Below are positions 1 through 11,774 of a DNA stretch of 64,000 bases, piece after piece. Origin of the DNA: Brienomyrus brachyistius (Eukaryota; Chordata; Actinopteri; Osteoglossiformes; Mormyridae); the NCBI RefSeq assembly GCF_023856365.1, contig NC_064533.1, positions 30,614,118 through 30,678,117 of the forward strand, in the 5' to 3' direction. Position 1 is the stretch's first letter, and each line of letters starts with the position of its first letter. A model generated the notes under the pieces. It made no database searches and was not told the origin of the DNA. It saw only the letters and a program-made list of their open reading frames with translations. Both the position numbers and the translations under genes were made by a program.

Positions 1-1089
1 CACACAGTGCTGTGAAATTCCAGCATGCATTAGCTTCAGGGCTACCTGCTCATTTGGATTTGCTGTACGCTAGGCTAGATCACATATCGCTCAAATACTA
101 GCTTCAGCAAACCCATTAGGGACGAAGGGCCGACATAGTAAAAGCAGTCGGAGGAACTGGAGTGTAAGAATCACCACTGACACAGTCCATCATGATGTGG
201 TCATTCTAACTGCTCTGGGTCACAGAGCACCACTTAAATGCGAGAATAATGTCGGCACATGAGCATTGTTAAGGAAAGCCGTTCCCTGGGGACCTTGTGT
301 AAACCTCGCCTGGCCCCCGCTGGAACAGAAGGTCAGAGGTGAGCTTTCCTGGTGGTGACTCATGCAGCGATTGCCAAGCCCCTGGTTTAATCCATCAGCC
401 TTGCGCTGCATTACATTTCAGGTGCACATTTTGCCTTAATCATTAATCCAAAAATTTTACTATAGTCTCAGCATATAAAATCATTCTTATACCTCGTTTG
501 CTCAGCTTCCTCGTTTGGACTGTGGCGATGCAGAGGCATGATGTAGAATAAGAGGTTTATTTTTACTGTCAAGAGGTGAAGCCATGGAATTACAGAGGCT
601 CTGACTCCCCTCCAGGGCAAACCAGAGCTCCCCCAGCACCACTGACTGGGGGAGAATCAACTTAAATATTTAAACAGAATATCTAGTCAGAGATGCACAC
701 TGGTCTATGGGAGCATCCCGGTGTGCGATTTCCTGCCAAATGCTCCCAACTTGAAGCTCTGGTGCCCTCCCCCACCAGTAACGCACATCAAAAACTCATC
801 CACTATGTCTAATGTCATATGTGTGCCTCTCCACAGTCCTTAGGGCATCTCCCACACTACTCCCACTCTGCACAGGGCAGCTAATATGTGCTCCAAATAC
901 TAATAAGGCAGTCTCCCGATAAATAATATTAAACAGCATGACCCCCACCCCAAAATGAAGTTCCTCCACCACTGCTTGAGGCAATTTTGCATTATGTACT
1001 ATATATGAAAGAATTACCACAATTACACCATCACCTACAATTAAAATGGTGAATTGACCAATCACAGTTCTGGAAATAAAATTACACTT

Positions 1090-1280
1090 ATAGCACAGTG
1101 TAAGGATGAGAGAGCAGGGTCTGGCCGTATTCCGGAACCAGTTGGGGTTAAGGGCCTTGCTTAGGGGCCTAATGGTGAAATCACTCTACCAGCCAAAAGA
1201 TTTGACCTGGAGACCTTCTGATCATGGACGCAAAGTCTTATTTCACAGAGCCGGACACTGCCCAAATGAGAGCAATTTGC
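1090..1280 (-). mobile_element. tRNA-type SINE fragment, old copy
   Basis: This stretch shares a run of phrases, in the same order, with a second copy at about 34190-34325. The shared parts include the segment reading 'ggggccttgctcaggggcc', the following 'gtaacataactct' region and the 'ccttctgatc' end. The order, with a degenerate B-box-like segment (reverse of 'gatttgaac'), suggests a tRNA-derived SINE on the minus strand. It is diverged and its ends are not defined. Confidence 0.5.
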
Positions 1281-2027
1281 CCTCTGCTTGTTTTGGGCAA
1301 AAGCAGCACCAAATTTCTGAGGAGTGGGACTCCGTAGCACCATCGATTTTGCACAGTAGCTGTAAATAACCCTGAACACACAGGCATAGCATAAGCTAAG
1401 GCCCAGTACATAACCAGCAATGCTGCTTATTACACACTCGGCTGGTGGGCTTCTGCTCTCAGCAAGTGTCCTGGAAACTAGAAAATACCAAGATGGCTGT
1501 AAGCTGCTGTCCTACCACATGGGGGATTTATATTACATTACCGTGGTGACTCTTACTTATATTAAGGTAAAATGAAGACATGGAGGGCGGCTGATGCATT
1601 CTGACAGAGAGGATCCGTATTCCTGTACGATGAATGCCTTAGGAAGATATAGCAGGCGATCCTTCCTAATGCAGTACATCCCATAAAAAACAGAGGGCCA
1701 CCAAGCCACTCTGTGACACCATTTGCTCCCTGGGCACACTCCGGGCAGAAGTCCAAACAATTTGTCAGGCCTAATGGAAGTAGGTAATTTCAGAAAACAC
1801 TTTCTATTGATTAGGCTTTCTGCTTTGCCCCATTTCATAAAGTGGCCATAGTGTAAAATGGATGCAATTTGCATTTTGAGAGCTCCAGATTTTAAGTTGT
1901 TACCATAGGGCAGGTTCACATGAGAACCGGCTGAGCATCAGCATACCAACTTCCATTTAGTTTCCTTTAGATCACATTACACAGTCAGTAGCCAGTTAAT
2001 TAGGTACAGCAACGTGCTAACAGATTA

Positions 2028-2160
2028 TAGAGGAGGTGGATCCAAGCAATTAGAGGAGGTGGGACCAAGACATGTGATTGGTTGGTCCCACTTCCTCTAC
2101 AGTCTGATTGGTTATATCTCTGAACCAATTATTTTCTGTTCTGCCCTCAGAGTCCCATGA
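2028..2160. repeat. Short foldback repeat, copy A
   Basis: An inverted repeat is visible: 'agaggaggtgggaccaa' near 2053 is answered by its complement 'ttggtcccacttcctct' near 2082-2098. It is followed by a 'ctgattggttat..tgaaccaat' segment. A second copy starts at 15914 and is interrupted by a solo LTR at 16015-16822, so this is a dispersed family, probably a miniature inverted-repeat element. No target duplication was established. Confidence 0.5.
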
Positions 2161-3090
2161 GTGCCACCAGCTACCCACACAACGACAAGTTCAGAGAACA
2201 GTCTCCTTTCTGTTCATCAGGGGCTACCGCTGTCCATGTTCCCTCTACTGTCCTGTACTGGGTTGGGGTGAGATTTGCAATAGAGTTGCAATATAATTGT
2301 GATTAGGTTAGAAAAGTATTTTACAACCCAGTCCACAGTTTGGCTCCCTTCCATCTCCCAGAACACCTGGCCCACACAATGAGTAATGAGGACTGGGTTG
2401 CGAAACAATAGTCAACAATAGTCATAGGAAATATGGACGTGATGCCCTGTTTTGAGGTTTGTCTGACACCCTCAGGCACTGAGCATGTACTGTACTAGCT
2501 AGGACCTTCACTTATGTACTTTACTTTGGATCAGGACAATGTTTTCATGAATAATTTAGAACTTTGGATCTACCTCAGTAACACTGGTTTGGGGCACAGC
2601 TGAATGTTACATATTATGTCACTAGTCTGTCAAAGAGACATCGGCTCATCTGATTTACAGCCAAATTGCTCAGAATAGACTAGTCTTGTCTGATTACAAT
2701 CAGATCTATCCTGTATGATGTATTTAAAGAGACAGCGCCAAAAACAACATCCTGTCATTTGATTGATTCGTAGGGATTTAAGCAACGTTGTCTATATTAG
2801 CATTCTTTAGGTATTGCTTCTGGGAACATATCACATTTAGAGAGCATGTATCCATCAGTTTTCCCTGACAACGTATCCAATACAGGGTTGTAGTGAGATC
2901 ATAATCTATTCCAGCCTTTCAGAGGGATGCCAATCAATTACTGGGCATAGGCTTTGACTTGAAACCCAAGAGAGAATCTGTGAACTCCACACACACAGAA
3001 TATAGTTACTCGAATGCTTGGAAATAATATTACAAGGATTTAACTTAAAAGCAGCTACCTGCAGTGGATCTCTGTGTATTACCATTATTA

Positions 3091-3091
3091 T

Positions 3092-3179
<88 letters not shown>

Positions 3180-3187
3180 GCACACAT
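3091..3187. repeat. Compound (CA)n(TA)n(CA)n microsatellite
   Basis: A simple dinucleotide tract of about 97 bp: CA repeats, then roughly 30 TA units, then CA repeats again. It lies directly 5' of a dispersed repeat (3222-3470) that also has a CA tract beside it in its other copies. The open frames read across it are artefacts of the repeat. Confidence 0.95.
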
Positions 3188-3221
3188 GGGTGTGTAATTA
3201 TATCTTTCTGATCTATCTTTT

Positions 3222-3470
3222 TGAGACTCTCCATTCATTTCTATGGGGAAAACTCTAATCCCAACATGACGACCTTAACCCCAACCCAGCCCTAACCTTA
3301 ACCATAAGTAACCAAGCAAAATGCGAGACGTGACATTTTTAGTTTTTAGATTGCAGTCACAGATTTTTATAAAAATTAAGGTTATCCTTGTGAGGACCGA
3401 AAAAATGGTCCCCACAATGTCAAAATACATTTTTCACATTCACATTATTTAGACATTAAGTCCCCACAAT
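3222..3470 (+). repeat. Dispersed repeat attached to CA microsatellite, copy 1
   Basis: The segment from 'cattcatttctatggggaaaa' through 'taaccataagtaaccaagcaaaa' to 'gtgaggacc.aa..ggtccccac' recurs in the same order at 51952-52200. It recurs in part, on the opposite strand, at 20706-20850. All three copies touch a CA/GT dinucleotide tract. No coding capacity or terminal repeats were identified, so the class is unknown. Confidence 0.8.
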
Positions 3471-5752
3471 TAAATATACATAACATACACTAAGACACAC
3501 ACACACATACACACACAACAATTACACTATTTGTGAATTTGTGTTTAGCTTTTATGGAAGTCTTATCTCTTACAGACTGATTAAATAATGAACAGAGAAG
3601 AAAGACCTATATTATTTCTTTCTCTATGTTAATTTATTCATGCAACTATCAACTATAACTTGATGGATTTATCTATTTATCTGTGTTTGTCTGAATATTT
3701 ATTCAAAATCTTTTTTTTTGTACAGTGTATTAAAATTTATTAGATTTGCTTGTTTATGCTAATTTGGTGGTAATATGAGGTAGAAATGATTTATGATCTT
3801 TAATCATACTTCATGGAGATGATTATTATGAGTATTTCCTGTATTATTCCTGCTTGAGTGTGCAATTAAAAAATGGCCCAGAGAGAAGCAAAACATGGCT
3901 GTGGGGAAATATGAGGATTCCATCTAATTTGGGATATAACTGGGATCTGATTTAAAGCTGAGTGTTGCATTTGGTGGAGTTTGGGTTTCAGTTTGTTCCA
4001 TCCAACAGGAAACCACAGAGAAGGAGAGGAAAAGAATGAGTGATATTAGAGATGCAGGGGTGGGATGGCAGCACATTATAGGGGAATACACAGCATGTAT
4101 ATGATTTCATTATATTTAAATTGCATGTCTTTTCACTATTACGTTATGTTTCATCATTAGCATATATGTGCATATACAGTACACACCCGGTTTATAAAGG
4201 CTTGGCAGGAGAAGCACTCGCATGTTCACCCGACAGAATTCTGAATTGCTTGGCCTGAAATATACACACAGTTCAATAACTAACAAAGCAAAGATCCGTG
4301 CATGTTTTTGTAGTCAGTGAAATATCTCCCAGAATGCAGCACCTTCTCCCCGCAGACTTCATGGCTGCTGCAGGGACAAACACGGGCCGTCTTCTGACCA
4401 GCCTCCTGGCATCTGGCAGCTTGTTTGTTTGCTCCACATCTGTAAGGTAGAATGAGAAGGTGACCAGCCTTCACACAGAAGCAGCAGGATTATTATCAAT
4501 GTGCATTTCTAAGATTGCTCTGGGTTTTTAAAATGACATTTACTTTGAAGATTACCTCAGGAGCTCAGTACATATTCCTGTGACCCTGCGGTGAACTCCA
4601 GAATCCCACCATGGTCCCTCAGATACTTTTTCTCCAGGTCTTCACTGGTGATAAATGCTGCACTGTGATCTCCACAGATCTCTGTAACATAGAAGCACTC
4701 TTCAAGCTCCTGCTGGAACTGCGACTGCCTCTCATCCCACTTCTAAGTCCCTGTTATTTTAGATTATCACAAAGAAATGTCATAAACGGAAAACGGAAAA
4801 ATATTAGAAATAGAAAATGTCACCAAAAACGAAGATTTGATTTTCCATCCATCCAATGATCCATCCGTCTTCTAACCTCTTACCCAGTACAGGTTGGACC
4901 AAATCCAGTATATCCAGGAGCTGCACCAAGTCCGGCAACTTCTCAGCCAATATGGAAGCACATCTCCTAGCTGAACTCCAACAGGTATTTAGTGGTAAAA
5001 CAATTTTATCATGGTTTACTGGATATCTACATGCAGGAAAACCAATGTGAAAACCAATTTACCCCACACACCAACAGACCTACTGCAGGAAAAGCTCCAG
5101 AGAGAAGTCTCTGATGACCAATCATGAAAGGGATGAACCACAGGTCTCCATGGTCATTCTAAAGGCCAGAGCCAGCAACCTCAAATCGAATCTGAAAGTT
5201 CATGCTTAGAGTACATTTACATTTTCAAGACCTGACTATCCAGTGACGTTCAACTGACACAAGTGGAAGCTTTCAAAAGGAAGGCCTGCTCCTGTGGCCT
5301 ATCAAACGTCAACATCACTGAAATCCTGGTCGTCTGATTCATATGACATACAAAGGGCTTTATGGATCACAAAAAAATGCCCGCGAGGAAAGTATTTCAT
5401 TTCTTTTATCTAGAAATTTGGACAGTAGTCAAAGTAATTCTAACACAAGTCAGTCACAAGTTTATGGAGCAGATTTGCTATCCTTTCGTCACACAATAAA
5501 TCAAATAAATCAAGCAAATACGTGGTGAAAGAATTAAAAAATCTGATCACTGATTATAATCTCTTGCATGCCATTGGGGGATGTCCCCGGCCTGTCCACG
5601 TAACCGTGTGTTGGATAAGTGTTTGGAATATGTATGGATTAGTTGGACATGATAATTTAGGACCTAGTTTAGAGAATATTATATTAATGAAGTCGTCTGT
5701 GTGACTCTTCCTTTAATAAAAACACTCTGTACAACTGAACTGTTCCTGTGAT

Positions 5753-6063
5753 TGTCATGCCCGATCATCCGATCCTTCCATGTGCCACGCCCCCCTCCGA
5801 TCCTTCCATGTGACACGCCCCCCTCCGATCCTTCCATGTGCCACACCCCTCTCGTTAGCCTCATGTGAAATCCCGGTGTTACCAGCTGTTTCTTGTTGTT
5901 TCATTAAGTCCTGTGTAAGAGTATGTATCTCCAGTTCCGTCATTGAAGTCTTTCGCTGTTTGTACCTCACTCTGCTTGTTCTACGGAATGAACCCCTTGT
6001 TCCCGACTCTCCATTTCCTGCGTCCTGGTTCCCTGTTCCCTGCTCAGCCGATGGCAAATGACA
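5753..6063 (+). mobile_element. Solo LTR with perfect 5-bp target duplication
   Basis: A 311-bp unit begins TGTCATGCCC, ends with TGACA and is bounded on both sides by the same 5 bp, GTGAT (5748-5752 and 6064-6068). The TG...CA ends and the 5-bp duplication define an LTR that lost its interior by recombination between two LTRs. Three tandem copies of a 28-bp unit ('gatccttccatgtgccacgc'-type) lie near its 5' end, starting at 5771, 5799 and 5827. Its start resembles that of the LTRs of the element at 46691-49156. Confidence 0.88.
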
Positions 6064-6881
6064 GTGATCCCTTAGGTGGACACTTGTGTATGCTGAATGC
6101 TTTTTTGCACTTCTCATTGATTTGGGCAGCTTCTGTATGAGGTTCTTGCTGTGTTTGTAGTGTATAGCTAGTGCACTAATGCTAACTTGCACTTGTTGCT
6201 GGTAATTCATTGAAAGCTCAGCCTCGCCTATTACCGGAAGCTCCGTCTAGCTGAGCATGTTCAAGTGCTTCTTTTGTGCACCGATGAAGCTCCAGGTAGC
6301 TTATTCTGCTGGCTCTCACTCCTCTCTATGTGTGATTCTCCTTTCTGCATGTGACTGTTTTTTTCAGGTTTCCTGCCAACTATCTCATTTTGCTAATATC
6401 CTCACAAGTTTATAATTAAAGGAGAGGGCTAATATTCACATGGAATCTTCAAGTGATCATGTTAGGTCTTCTTTTGCAAATGTTCTTGGATCTGTCCAAA
6501 ATGTAATAGGTCCCACTCATTAGGATGATCACATTTTAGACCTTGCGGTATGCAGATGGATTGCATTGTTCTTGTATAACCCTATTCTGTCGGACACACT
6601 TTTTCCTCACTTTGAATAAGGACCCATCAGGCCTACTTCCAGCTGATTCTGATGAGCTCATTTTCTACCAATGCATCAGCCATAAAAAATGTAAATCTGC
6701 AGCGTGCAGAAGGCACACTGACCAAAGAACATTGGAACAGACTCTAAAGTGCTGTTAATGATGCAGAAAACTTTGTCCATGCATTCATGGCCATAAGACT
6801 TCATTCCTGCAAACTCCCACTTTTAAACTTTACAGAGGAGAATTTCAGTTCATATTTCCTTTCCTACACTGTCAAATATAT

Positions 6882-6999
6882 TCATCCATCCTTTTTCCAA
6901 ACCGCTTATCCTACTGGGTTGTGGGGGGTCCAGAGCCTATCCCAGAAACAATGGGCATGAGGCAGGGAACAGCCCAGAATGGGGGGGCCAGCCCATCGC
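6882..6999 (-). mobile_element. Truncated TGGATGG-tailed SINE with 13-bp target duplication
   Basis: This is the 3' part of the SINE family that is complete at 29988-30341, read on the minus strand. The + strand begins with an 'atccatccttttt' tail and 'ccaaaccgcttatcctactggg' (copy-specific variant). The 13-bp sequence 'ctgtcaaatatat' occurs on both sides (6869-6881 and 7000-7012). Truncation at the head plus a target duplication of this length indicates LINE-type retroposition. Confidence 0.85.
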
Positions 7000-7147
7000 T
7001 GTCAAATATATAACAGAATTTAAAAAATATCTTGTCTCTAAAAACTTAAACAGTCTCCATAGCATCTAGCTGGATGTTTTTTTCAGAAGTTGCACATGTA
7101 GGATTCCATCACATGATGTAGCATACTGCCACAGTGATGCACTACAG

Positions 7148-7339
7148 CAGGGGTCGGGAACCTGATCCATGGAGAGCCGGTGTGGGTGCGGGTTTTTGGG
7201 ATGACCTCTCAGTCAGCCAATAATAAAGCAGCGATTCTCAACTCCAGTCCTTGGAATCCACTGTTATTGGCTGATTGAGAGGCCATCCCAAAAACCCGCA
7301 CCCACACCGGCTCTCCATGGATCAGGTTCCCTACCCCTG
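7148..7339. mobile_element. hAT-type miniature transposon (foldback) 1
   Basis: A 192-bp near-palindrome runs from CAGGGGTCGGGAACC to GGTTCCCTACCCCTG, with inverted arms of about 75 bp. It is flanked by 8-bp sequences CACTACAG and CTCTACAG, which differ at one base. CAGGG-type ends and 8-bp target duplications are the hallmark of hAT elements. There is no transposase, so it is non-autonomous. It directly abuts a second element that uses the same right-hand 8 bp. Confidence 0.85.
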
Positions 7340-7347
7340 CTCTACAG

Positions 7348-7482
7348 CAATGTTTCCCAATTCGGTCCTCAGGGACCCACAGTCAGTCCATGTTTTTGCT
7401 CCCTCCCAGCTCCCTGCCAGACAGTTCACATTTTTGCTCCCTTCCAGGTGGGAGTCCCCGAGGACCGGATTGGGAAACACTG
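7348..7482. mobile_element. hAT-type miniature transposon 2
   Basis: A 135-bp element runs from CAATGTTTCCCAATTCGG to CCGGATTGGGAAACACTG, with inverted ends of about 28 bp. It is flanked by CTCTACAG (7340-7347) and CTCTCCAG (7483-7490). It belongs to the same family as the elements at 7720-7894 and 60947-61098, sharing the 'tttttgctccctcccagct' type core. It is non-autonomous and makes no protein. Confidence 0.85.
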
Positions 7483-7719
7483 CTCTCCAGTGACCCCTAC
7501 ATCTGATAGTCAGACAATATTCCCTGTCCCGCCGACTGATACAAATCCTATGCAGTTACATTTGTTACTTGTAAATTTTATAGATTCTGTTAATATTGCT
7601 CCCTGACTGCCATTCGAAAATGCACTAAGGAAATATGAAGTCAGATAGTAGCATCCAGTCTATCTGTATTTCTCAGTTCTTGACAGGGAAAAGTTCTATG
7701 ATATCATTATCCATTAGGA

Positions 7720-7894
7720 CAGTGGTTCCCAACCCAGTCCTCGGGGGACCCTGGACATTTCACGTTTTTGCTCACTCCCAGTTCCCAGCCAATCAGGAAC
7801 ACCGAATACCTGGTACAGGTGTGCTGGGAGCTGAGAGGAAGCAAAAACGTGGACTGTCTGGGGTTCCCCCGAGGACTGGGTAGGGAAATGCTGC
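7720..7894. mobile_element. hAT-type miniature transposon 3, perfect 8-bp duplication
   Basis: A 175-bp element begins CAGTGGTTCCCAACCC and ends GGGAAATGCTG, with the ends in inverted orientation. It is flanked by a perfect 8-bp duplication CATTAGGA (7712-7719 and 7895-7902). The intact duplication makes it a clear insertion. It is the same family as the elements at 7348 and 60947. Confidence 0.92.
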
Positions 7895-8044
7895 ATTAGG
7901 AAGCCATCTCCAGTGAGTGTACATTGATAAAAGAAGCAGGTGAAGGTCTATGGTTAATAAAAAGTTTCATTTCTAATATAAAAGTGTTCTAAATGAAAAG
8001 ATCATTTATTCTTGGTATTCTTGATATATATATATATATATATA

Positions 8045-8253
8045 TATTTAAAGTCCAAAAACATGCTGAGGCTAATTGGACTTGCTAAATTGCCCATAGG
8101 AGTGCAAGTGAATGGTGTGTGAGTGTGCCCTGCGATGGGCTGGCCCCCCATCCTGGGTTGTTCCCTGCCTCATGCCCATTGCTTCCGGGATAGGCTCCGG
8201 ACCCCCCGCGACCCAGTAGGGTAAGCGGTTTGGAAAATGGATGGATATATATA
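8045..8253 (+). mobile_element. TGGATGG-tailed SINE, 5'-truncated copy
   Basis: Matches the second half of the complete SINE at 29988-30341, from 'agtccaaaaacatgctgagg' to the 'ggtttggaaaatggatgg' tail, and is nearly identical over that span. Its head is missing and a (TA)n tract lies just upstream at 8023-8046. The similarity to the 29988 copy suggests recent activity of the family. Confidence 0.85.
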
Positions 8254-9589
8254 TACATAAAACTGTAAAAAAAATGACAGTCTTGAATTGAATTGAGTTT
8301 ATTTGAATTGAATGCTATTATATTTATTGTTAGTTACAACTGAATTTGCTTAGTGGTTCCTGGGATCACACAGTTAACAATTAAGAAAAAGAAGACATAT
8401 AAAAGACTAAACATAAATAAAACAGTTAACGACTAAGAAATAAAATGGACAATTAAATGAATACTGTACATACAAGTGTCATAAGGAATTCTGCACATCG
8501 TTTCAGGCAGATTAGAGAAGAGGAGCTTCTGTGGTGAGAGTTACTCACTTTGGCATGTACTTTGGGCCTTAAGACTTTGTAGATTGTTTACAGGCACCTA
8601 AAGCTATAAAGCTATGTAACACACTAAAGGAAAGGGAAAAATCAGTGAAGGATAATAGGACCCCTTTACTTATCCTTAAACCTATGACCTATGCCTGAGT
8701 TTAGCTGGGTTGTTCAGTTGACCAAAACAAAACTATTTAGTTCAACAGTTCTTAGAATGCAGACACCATGATACAGATGAATGGTGTTTATTTGGTTACT
8801 GGGTGGGACAGGGCTGGCAAAAGTACACCATACTCAGTACAAAGGTCAAGAAACATGCTTGGCTTGATAACAAATCAAGAGTGTTGACCGTTTATTCATA
8901 AAGATGCAAAAAAAAACACCAATACTATTACCATCATATGACCCCAAAATATTGTAATGTGATTCTTTGTATGTTTACTTAGAATATTCCACTAACAGGT
9001 ATAATAAGGACTGTCCACTGTTGTGTCAATAAAGAGGTTTATCTTCCTTTTTCCAACTTGCTAGGATGGGTTTTTTTGGTGAAACTTAGACCAAGTGTTG
9101 AATAACTAAGCGTATGAAAAATATTGATTTTCTGATTAGTCGCAATCCTGGTTTTGACAATTCAAAATCAATTCATAAAATTCGAAGACCGATTTACTTC
9201 ATTTATGCCTTTTCACTGTGAAATATTTTCTGAATATTACCTGCATCAGTCCTCTTATCCAATATGTGGCATGACTTTCTCTCTAACCTATAGCAAAGTT
9301 GCAATTGTATTGCGCAACTGCCTCACACTGCCATCTTGTTACATATTTAGTCATGGGGTGAGTCTCAATACCAAAAATGCAAAGACTGTACTTGGGCCAC
9401 AAGGAATCATGGGATTGGTCTCATTCGGCGAGCACCAAATTCTGAGCTCACTCTTTCTGAGATGTCGTGCTAGAGTCGTTCTTCTCAGCATAATCTTGAG
9501 ATTTTGTGTAACTCTTGTGATCGGCGAAACTTTTTCTCTCCTCTCAGGATCTCGGTTCTTTACAATTTTTGGAATCCAAAAGAATCCTT

Positions 9590-9790
9590 TACATTTGTGC
9601 CCTTGAGAGGTAACGTGGCTATCCCACAAAAACAAAGTTTTGAGAAAAACATACAATTGATATATATCATAGGTAGCACAGAGGAATGATAGCAACTTAT
9701 CCGATTGAAAATACTCAATAAAAAGGGGGTAGGGGTCAACAATGTGGGATAGCCCACTTTACCTCTCAAGGGCACATTTGTCACAGACAC
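9590..9790. mobile_element. Putative MITE with about 40-bp inverted ends
   Basis: The segment 'gtgcccttgagaggtaacg' at about 9598 is answered in reverse complement by 'cctctcaagggcac' at about 9764-9777. Continuing inward, 'ggctatcccacaa' at about 9618 matches the complement of 'gtgggatagcc'. The arms are about 40 bp with about 110 bp between them. I could not define a target duplication, so the superfamily is unknown. Confidence 0.6.
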
Positions 9791-10010
9791 TCTGTATCCT
9801 ATCGTAGTGATATCGAATTAAATTGAATTGAATCGAATCGTTAGCTTGTGAATCTGAATCTAATTGAATCAATTCTGTGCCAATATCAGGCCCAATGAAT
9901 AATGTATCTTTTATGAATGATCATGCATGACATTAATTGTGGATTAGGGTTTTTAGTTCATTCGGGGTGTTTTTTTTTTTTTTTAATATGTCCATAAATA
10001 TATACTGCAC

Positions 10011-10318
10011 AGGTGGGCAGGATGGTGGCTCTGCAGGTAGCACTCCTGCCTCACACCTCCAGGGTCTGCATCCTGTCCCTGCTGTGTATGTGTCAGTGTG
10101 GAGTTTACATGTTCTCCTTGTGTCATGCTGCTTTCTTCCAGGTGCTCCAGTTTCTTCATGCAGTCCAAGGACATGCAGTTAGGTTAATTGGTGTCTCTAT
10201 ATCTCCCATGGCGTGCTTATCCAGGACGTACCCCAGGCTTGTGTTCTATGTTGCCAGGGAGCTCCAGAGTCCCCCGCCCCCATTAGCATGACCAGGATAA
10301 GTGGTGAAAAATGGATGG
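10011..10318 (+). mobile_element. TGGATGG-tailed SINE, old diverged copy
   Basis: An older copy of the SINE complete at 29988-30341, in the same orientation. It starts with 'ggtggctctgcaggtagcac' and 'cctcacacctccagggtc', retains the 'gtggagtttacatgttctcc' segment and ends with 'aagtggtgaaaaatggatgg'. Many substitutions separate it from the younger copies. Confidence 0.7.
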
Positions 10319-10904
10319 AATAAGTGCCGGTACTCATGGTGAGCTCTTCTTCCTGTTTGTCTGCTAGTACAGAACAGTGTCTGGTAGATAAGAAGTTATC
10401 TGATTTGGAGAGAAATTTCTTTCAATTAGCAGTTTGATTGATTTCACTAATAAACGGCAGTGGTTGTAATGTTTTTATATTCTTTAACTGGAGATGAGTT
10501 ATTGTGTTTACAAGACCATATGTCTTCTGCTGCAGTCCTTTCTTTCCTTTTTTGCCACCAGGCACATGGTAACTACTAATTGGGTTATTGGCTCAGGATT
10601 GTCACAAAGAAAACATATAGTTATACAGGTTAAACATTGTAAAGTGCATTGAATTGAATGGATAGTAATTTGCTATAAATTAAATAACTAAAACTGTTTT
10701 TTTATTATATCAGTTGATGGTGAAGAGAGAAAATTCCACTTAGTTTCTGATTGCCTAGTGAATCTCTTCAATGATAATTGTGTTTTTCTTTTAGTTTTGC
10801 TTGTGAAAGACTAATGTAACATTTTCTCTTTACATAAATTTTCTTTGGGGTAAGCAAAATGTAATATTAAGCACTCTGAAATCTTAAATTTAGAATACAG
10901 TTAT

Positions 10905-11268
10905 CCATCCATCCATTGTCCAAACTGCTTATCCTACTGGGTCACGGGGGGTCCGGAGCCTATCCTGGAAGCAATGGGCACGAGGCAGGGAACAACCCCA
11001 GGATGGGGGGCCAGCCCATCGCAGGGCACACTCACACACCATTCACTCACGCATGCACACCTATGGGCAATTAAGTAACTCCAATTAGCCTCAGCATGTT
11101 TTTGGACCGTGGGGGGAAACTGGAGTACCCGGAGGAAACCTCATGACGACATCTGGAGAACATGCAAACTCCACATACATGTGACTGAGGCTGAGACTTG
11201 AACCTGGGTCCCAGAGGTGTGAGGCAACAGTGCTAACCACTGCACCACCATGCCGCCCCTCCCCAAAA
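10905..11268 (-). mobile_element. TGGATGG-tailed SINE, near full-length
   Basis: A near-complete minus-strand copy of the family. On the + strand it starts with the 'tatccatccatccattgtcc' tail. It then shows the reverse of the LINE-like 3' region and ends with the reverse complement of the tRNA-like head ('cagtgctaaccactgcacca', containing an A-box-like segment, with 'gaacctgggtccc' upstream of it). It is slightly diverged from the copies at 29988 and 49508. Confidence 0.85.
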
Positions 11269-11774
11269 ATTATCAAAATTTGATTAACCAGACATGGTAT
11301 GTTTGTGGTTTAGTCAAAAAATACATGGGCATATTGGGTGGTAGGTGCAAGTGCAGTACTGCACTTTTCATTGTATCATGTGAAATATACCTTACAAGGT
11401 TACTTTATTTTTGTAAGGCTTTGTGATATTTACACTCTCCCTCTTACTGTTGAAAACATAGGAATCTCTGTATGAGATACTTGAATAGAGCATTGTATAG
11501 ATGGCTATAAGCTACAGTCAGCTTTGATTGCATTTAATTATCATTATGATTGGATTGTTCACTTACACATTCAACATGCCTGTGCACTTTGGCAGAGTTT
11601 CAGGACATTCTTTTAATGCCTTGATTGCCCAGAATTGCCAACTATCCTTGCTGTGTTAAGACCTGCCATTCATGTGGCATTTTACAATGGGCTGTCAGAG
11701 ATTTGTCTGAAGTACAGAGAATAAATGTAGGGGTTCACAAAATTGGTCTATCATATTGTTGGGAGAAAGATTAT

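Larger units (their letters stand above)
1..5752. other. No gene seen; upstream repeat-bearing intergenic DNA
   Basis: I find no exon-like coding segment here. Open frames are short, lack conserved motifs and do not end in convincing splice sites. What can be recognised is listed separately: a SINE copy near 1.1-1.3 kb, a foldback repeat near 2.03-2.16 kb, a CA/TA microsatellite at 3.1 kb and its attached dispersed repeat. The rest (about 1-1085, 1280-2025, 2160-3090 and 3480-5752) is AT-rich unique-looking sequence. Distal regulatory elements of the downstream gene could lie here but cannot be seen by eye. Confidence 0.6.
6069..11774. other. No gene seen; SINE- and MITE-rich intergenic DNA
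   Basis: No conserved coding exon was found. Recognisable content is listed separately: SINE copies at 6882, 8045, 10011 and 10905, hAT-type miniature elements at 7148, 7348 and 7720, and an inverted repeat at 9590. The remaining stretches (about 6069-6868, 8255-9590, 10320-10905 and 11270-11774) are AT-rich and show no signal I could assign. Confidence 0.55.

Noticed and set aside
3064..3258. Short peptides rich in His-Thr or Tyr-Ile across CA/TA tracts (also at 18650, 17954, 51813)
   Set aside because: Translations of dinucleotide microsatellites, not genes.
5753..6063. A CRISPR-like array of 28-bp units
   Set aside because: Three direct 28-bp copies without spacers, inside a eukaryotic solo LTR; it is a short tandem duplication.
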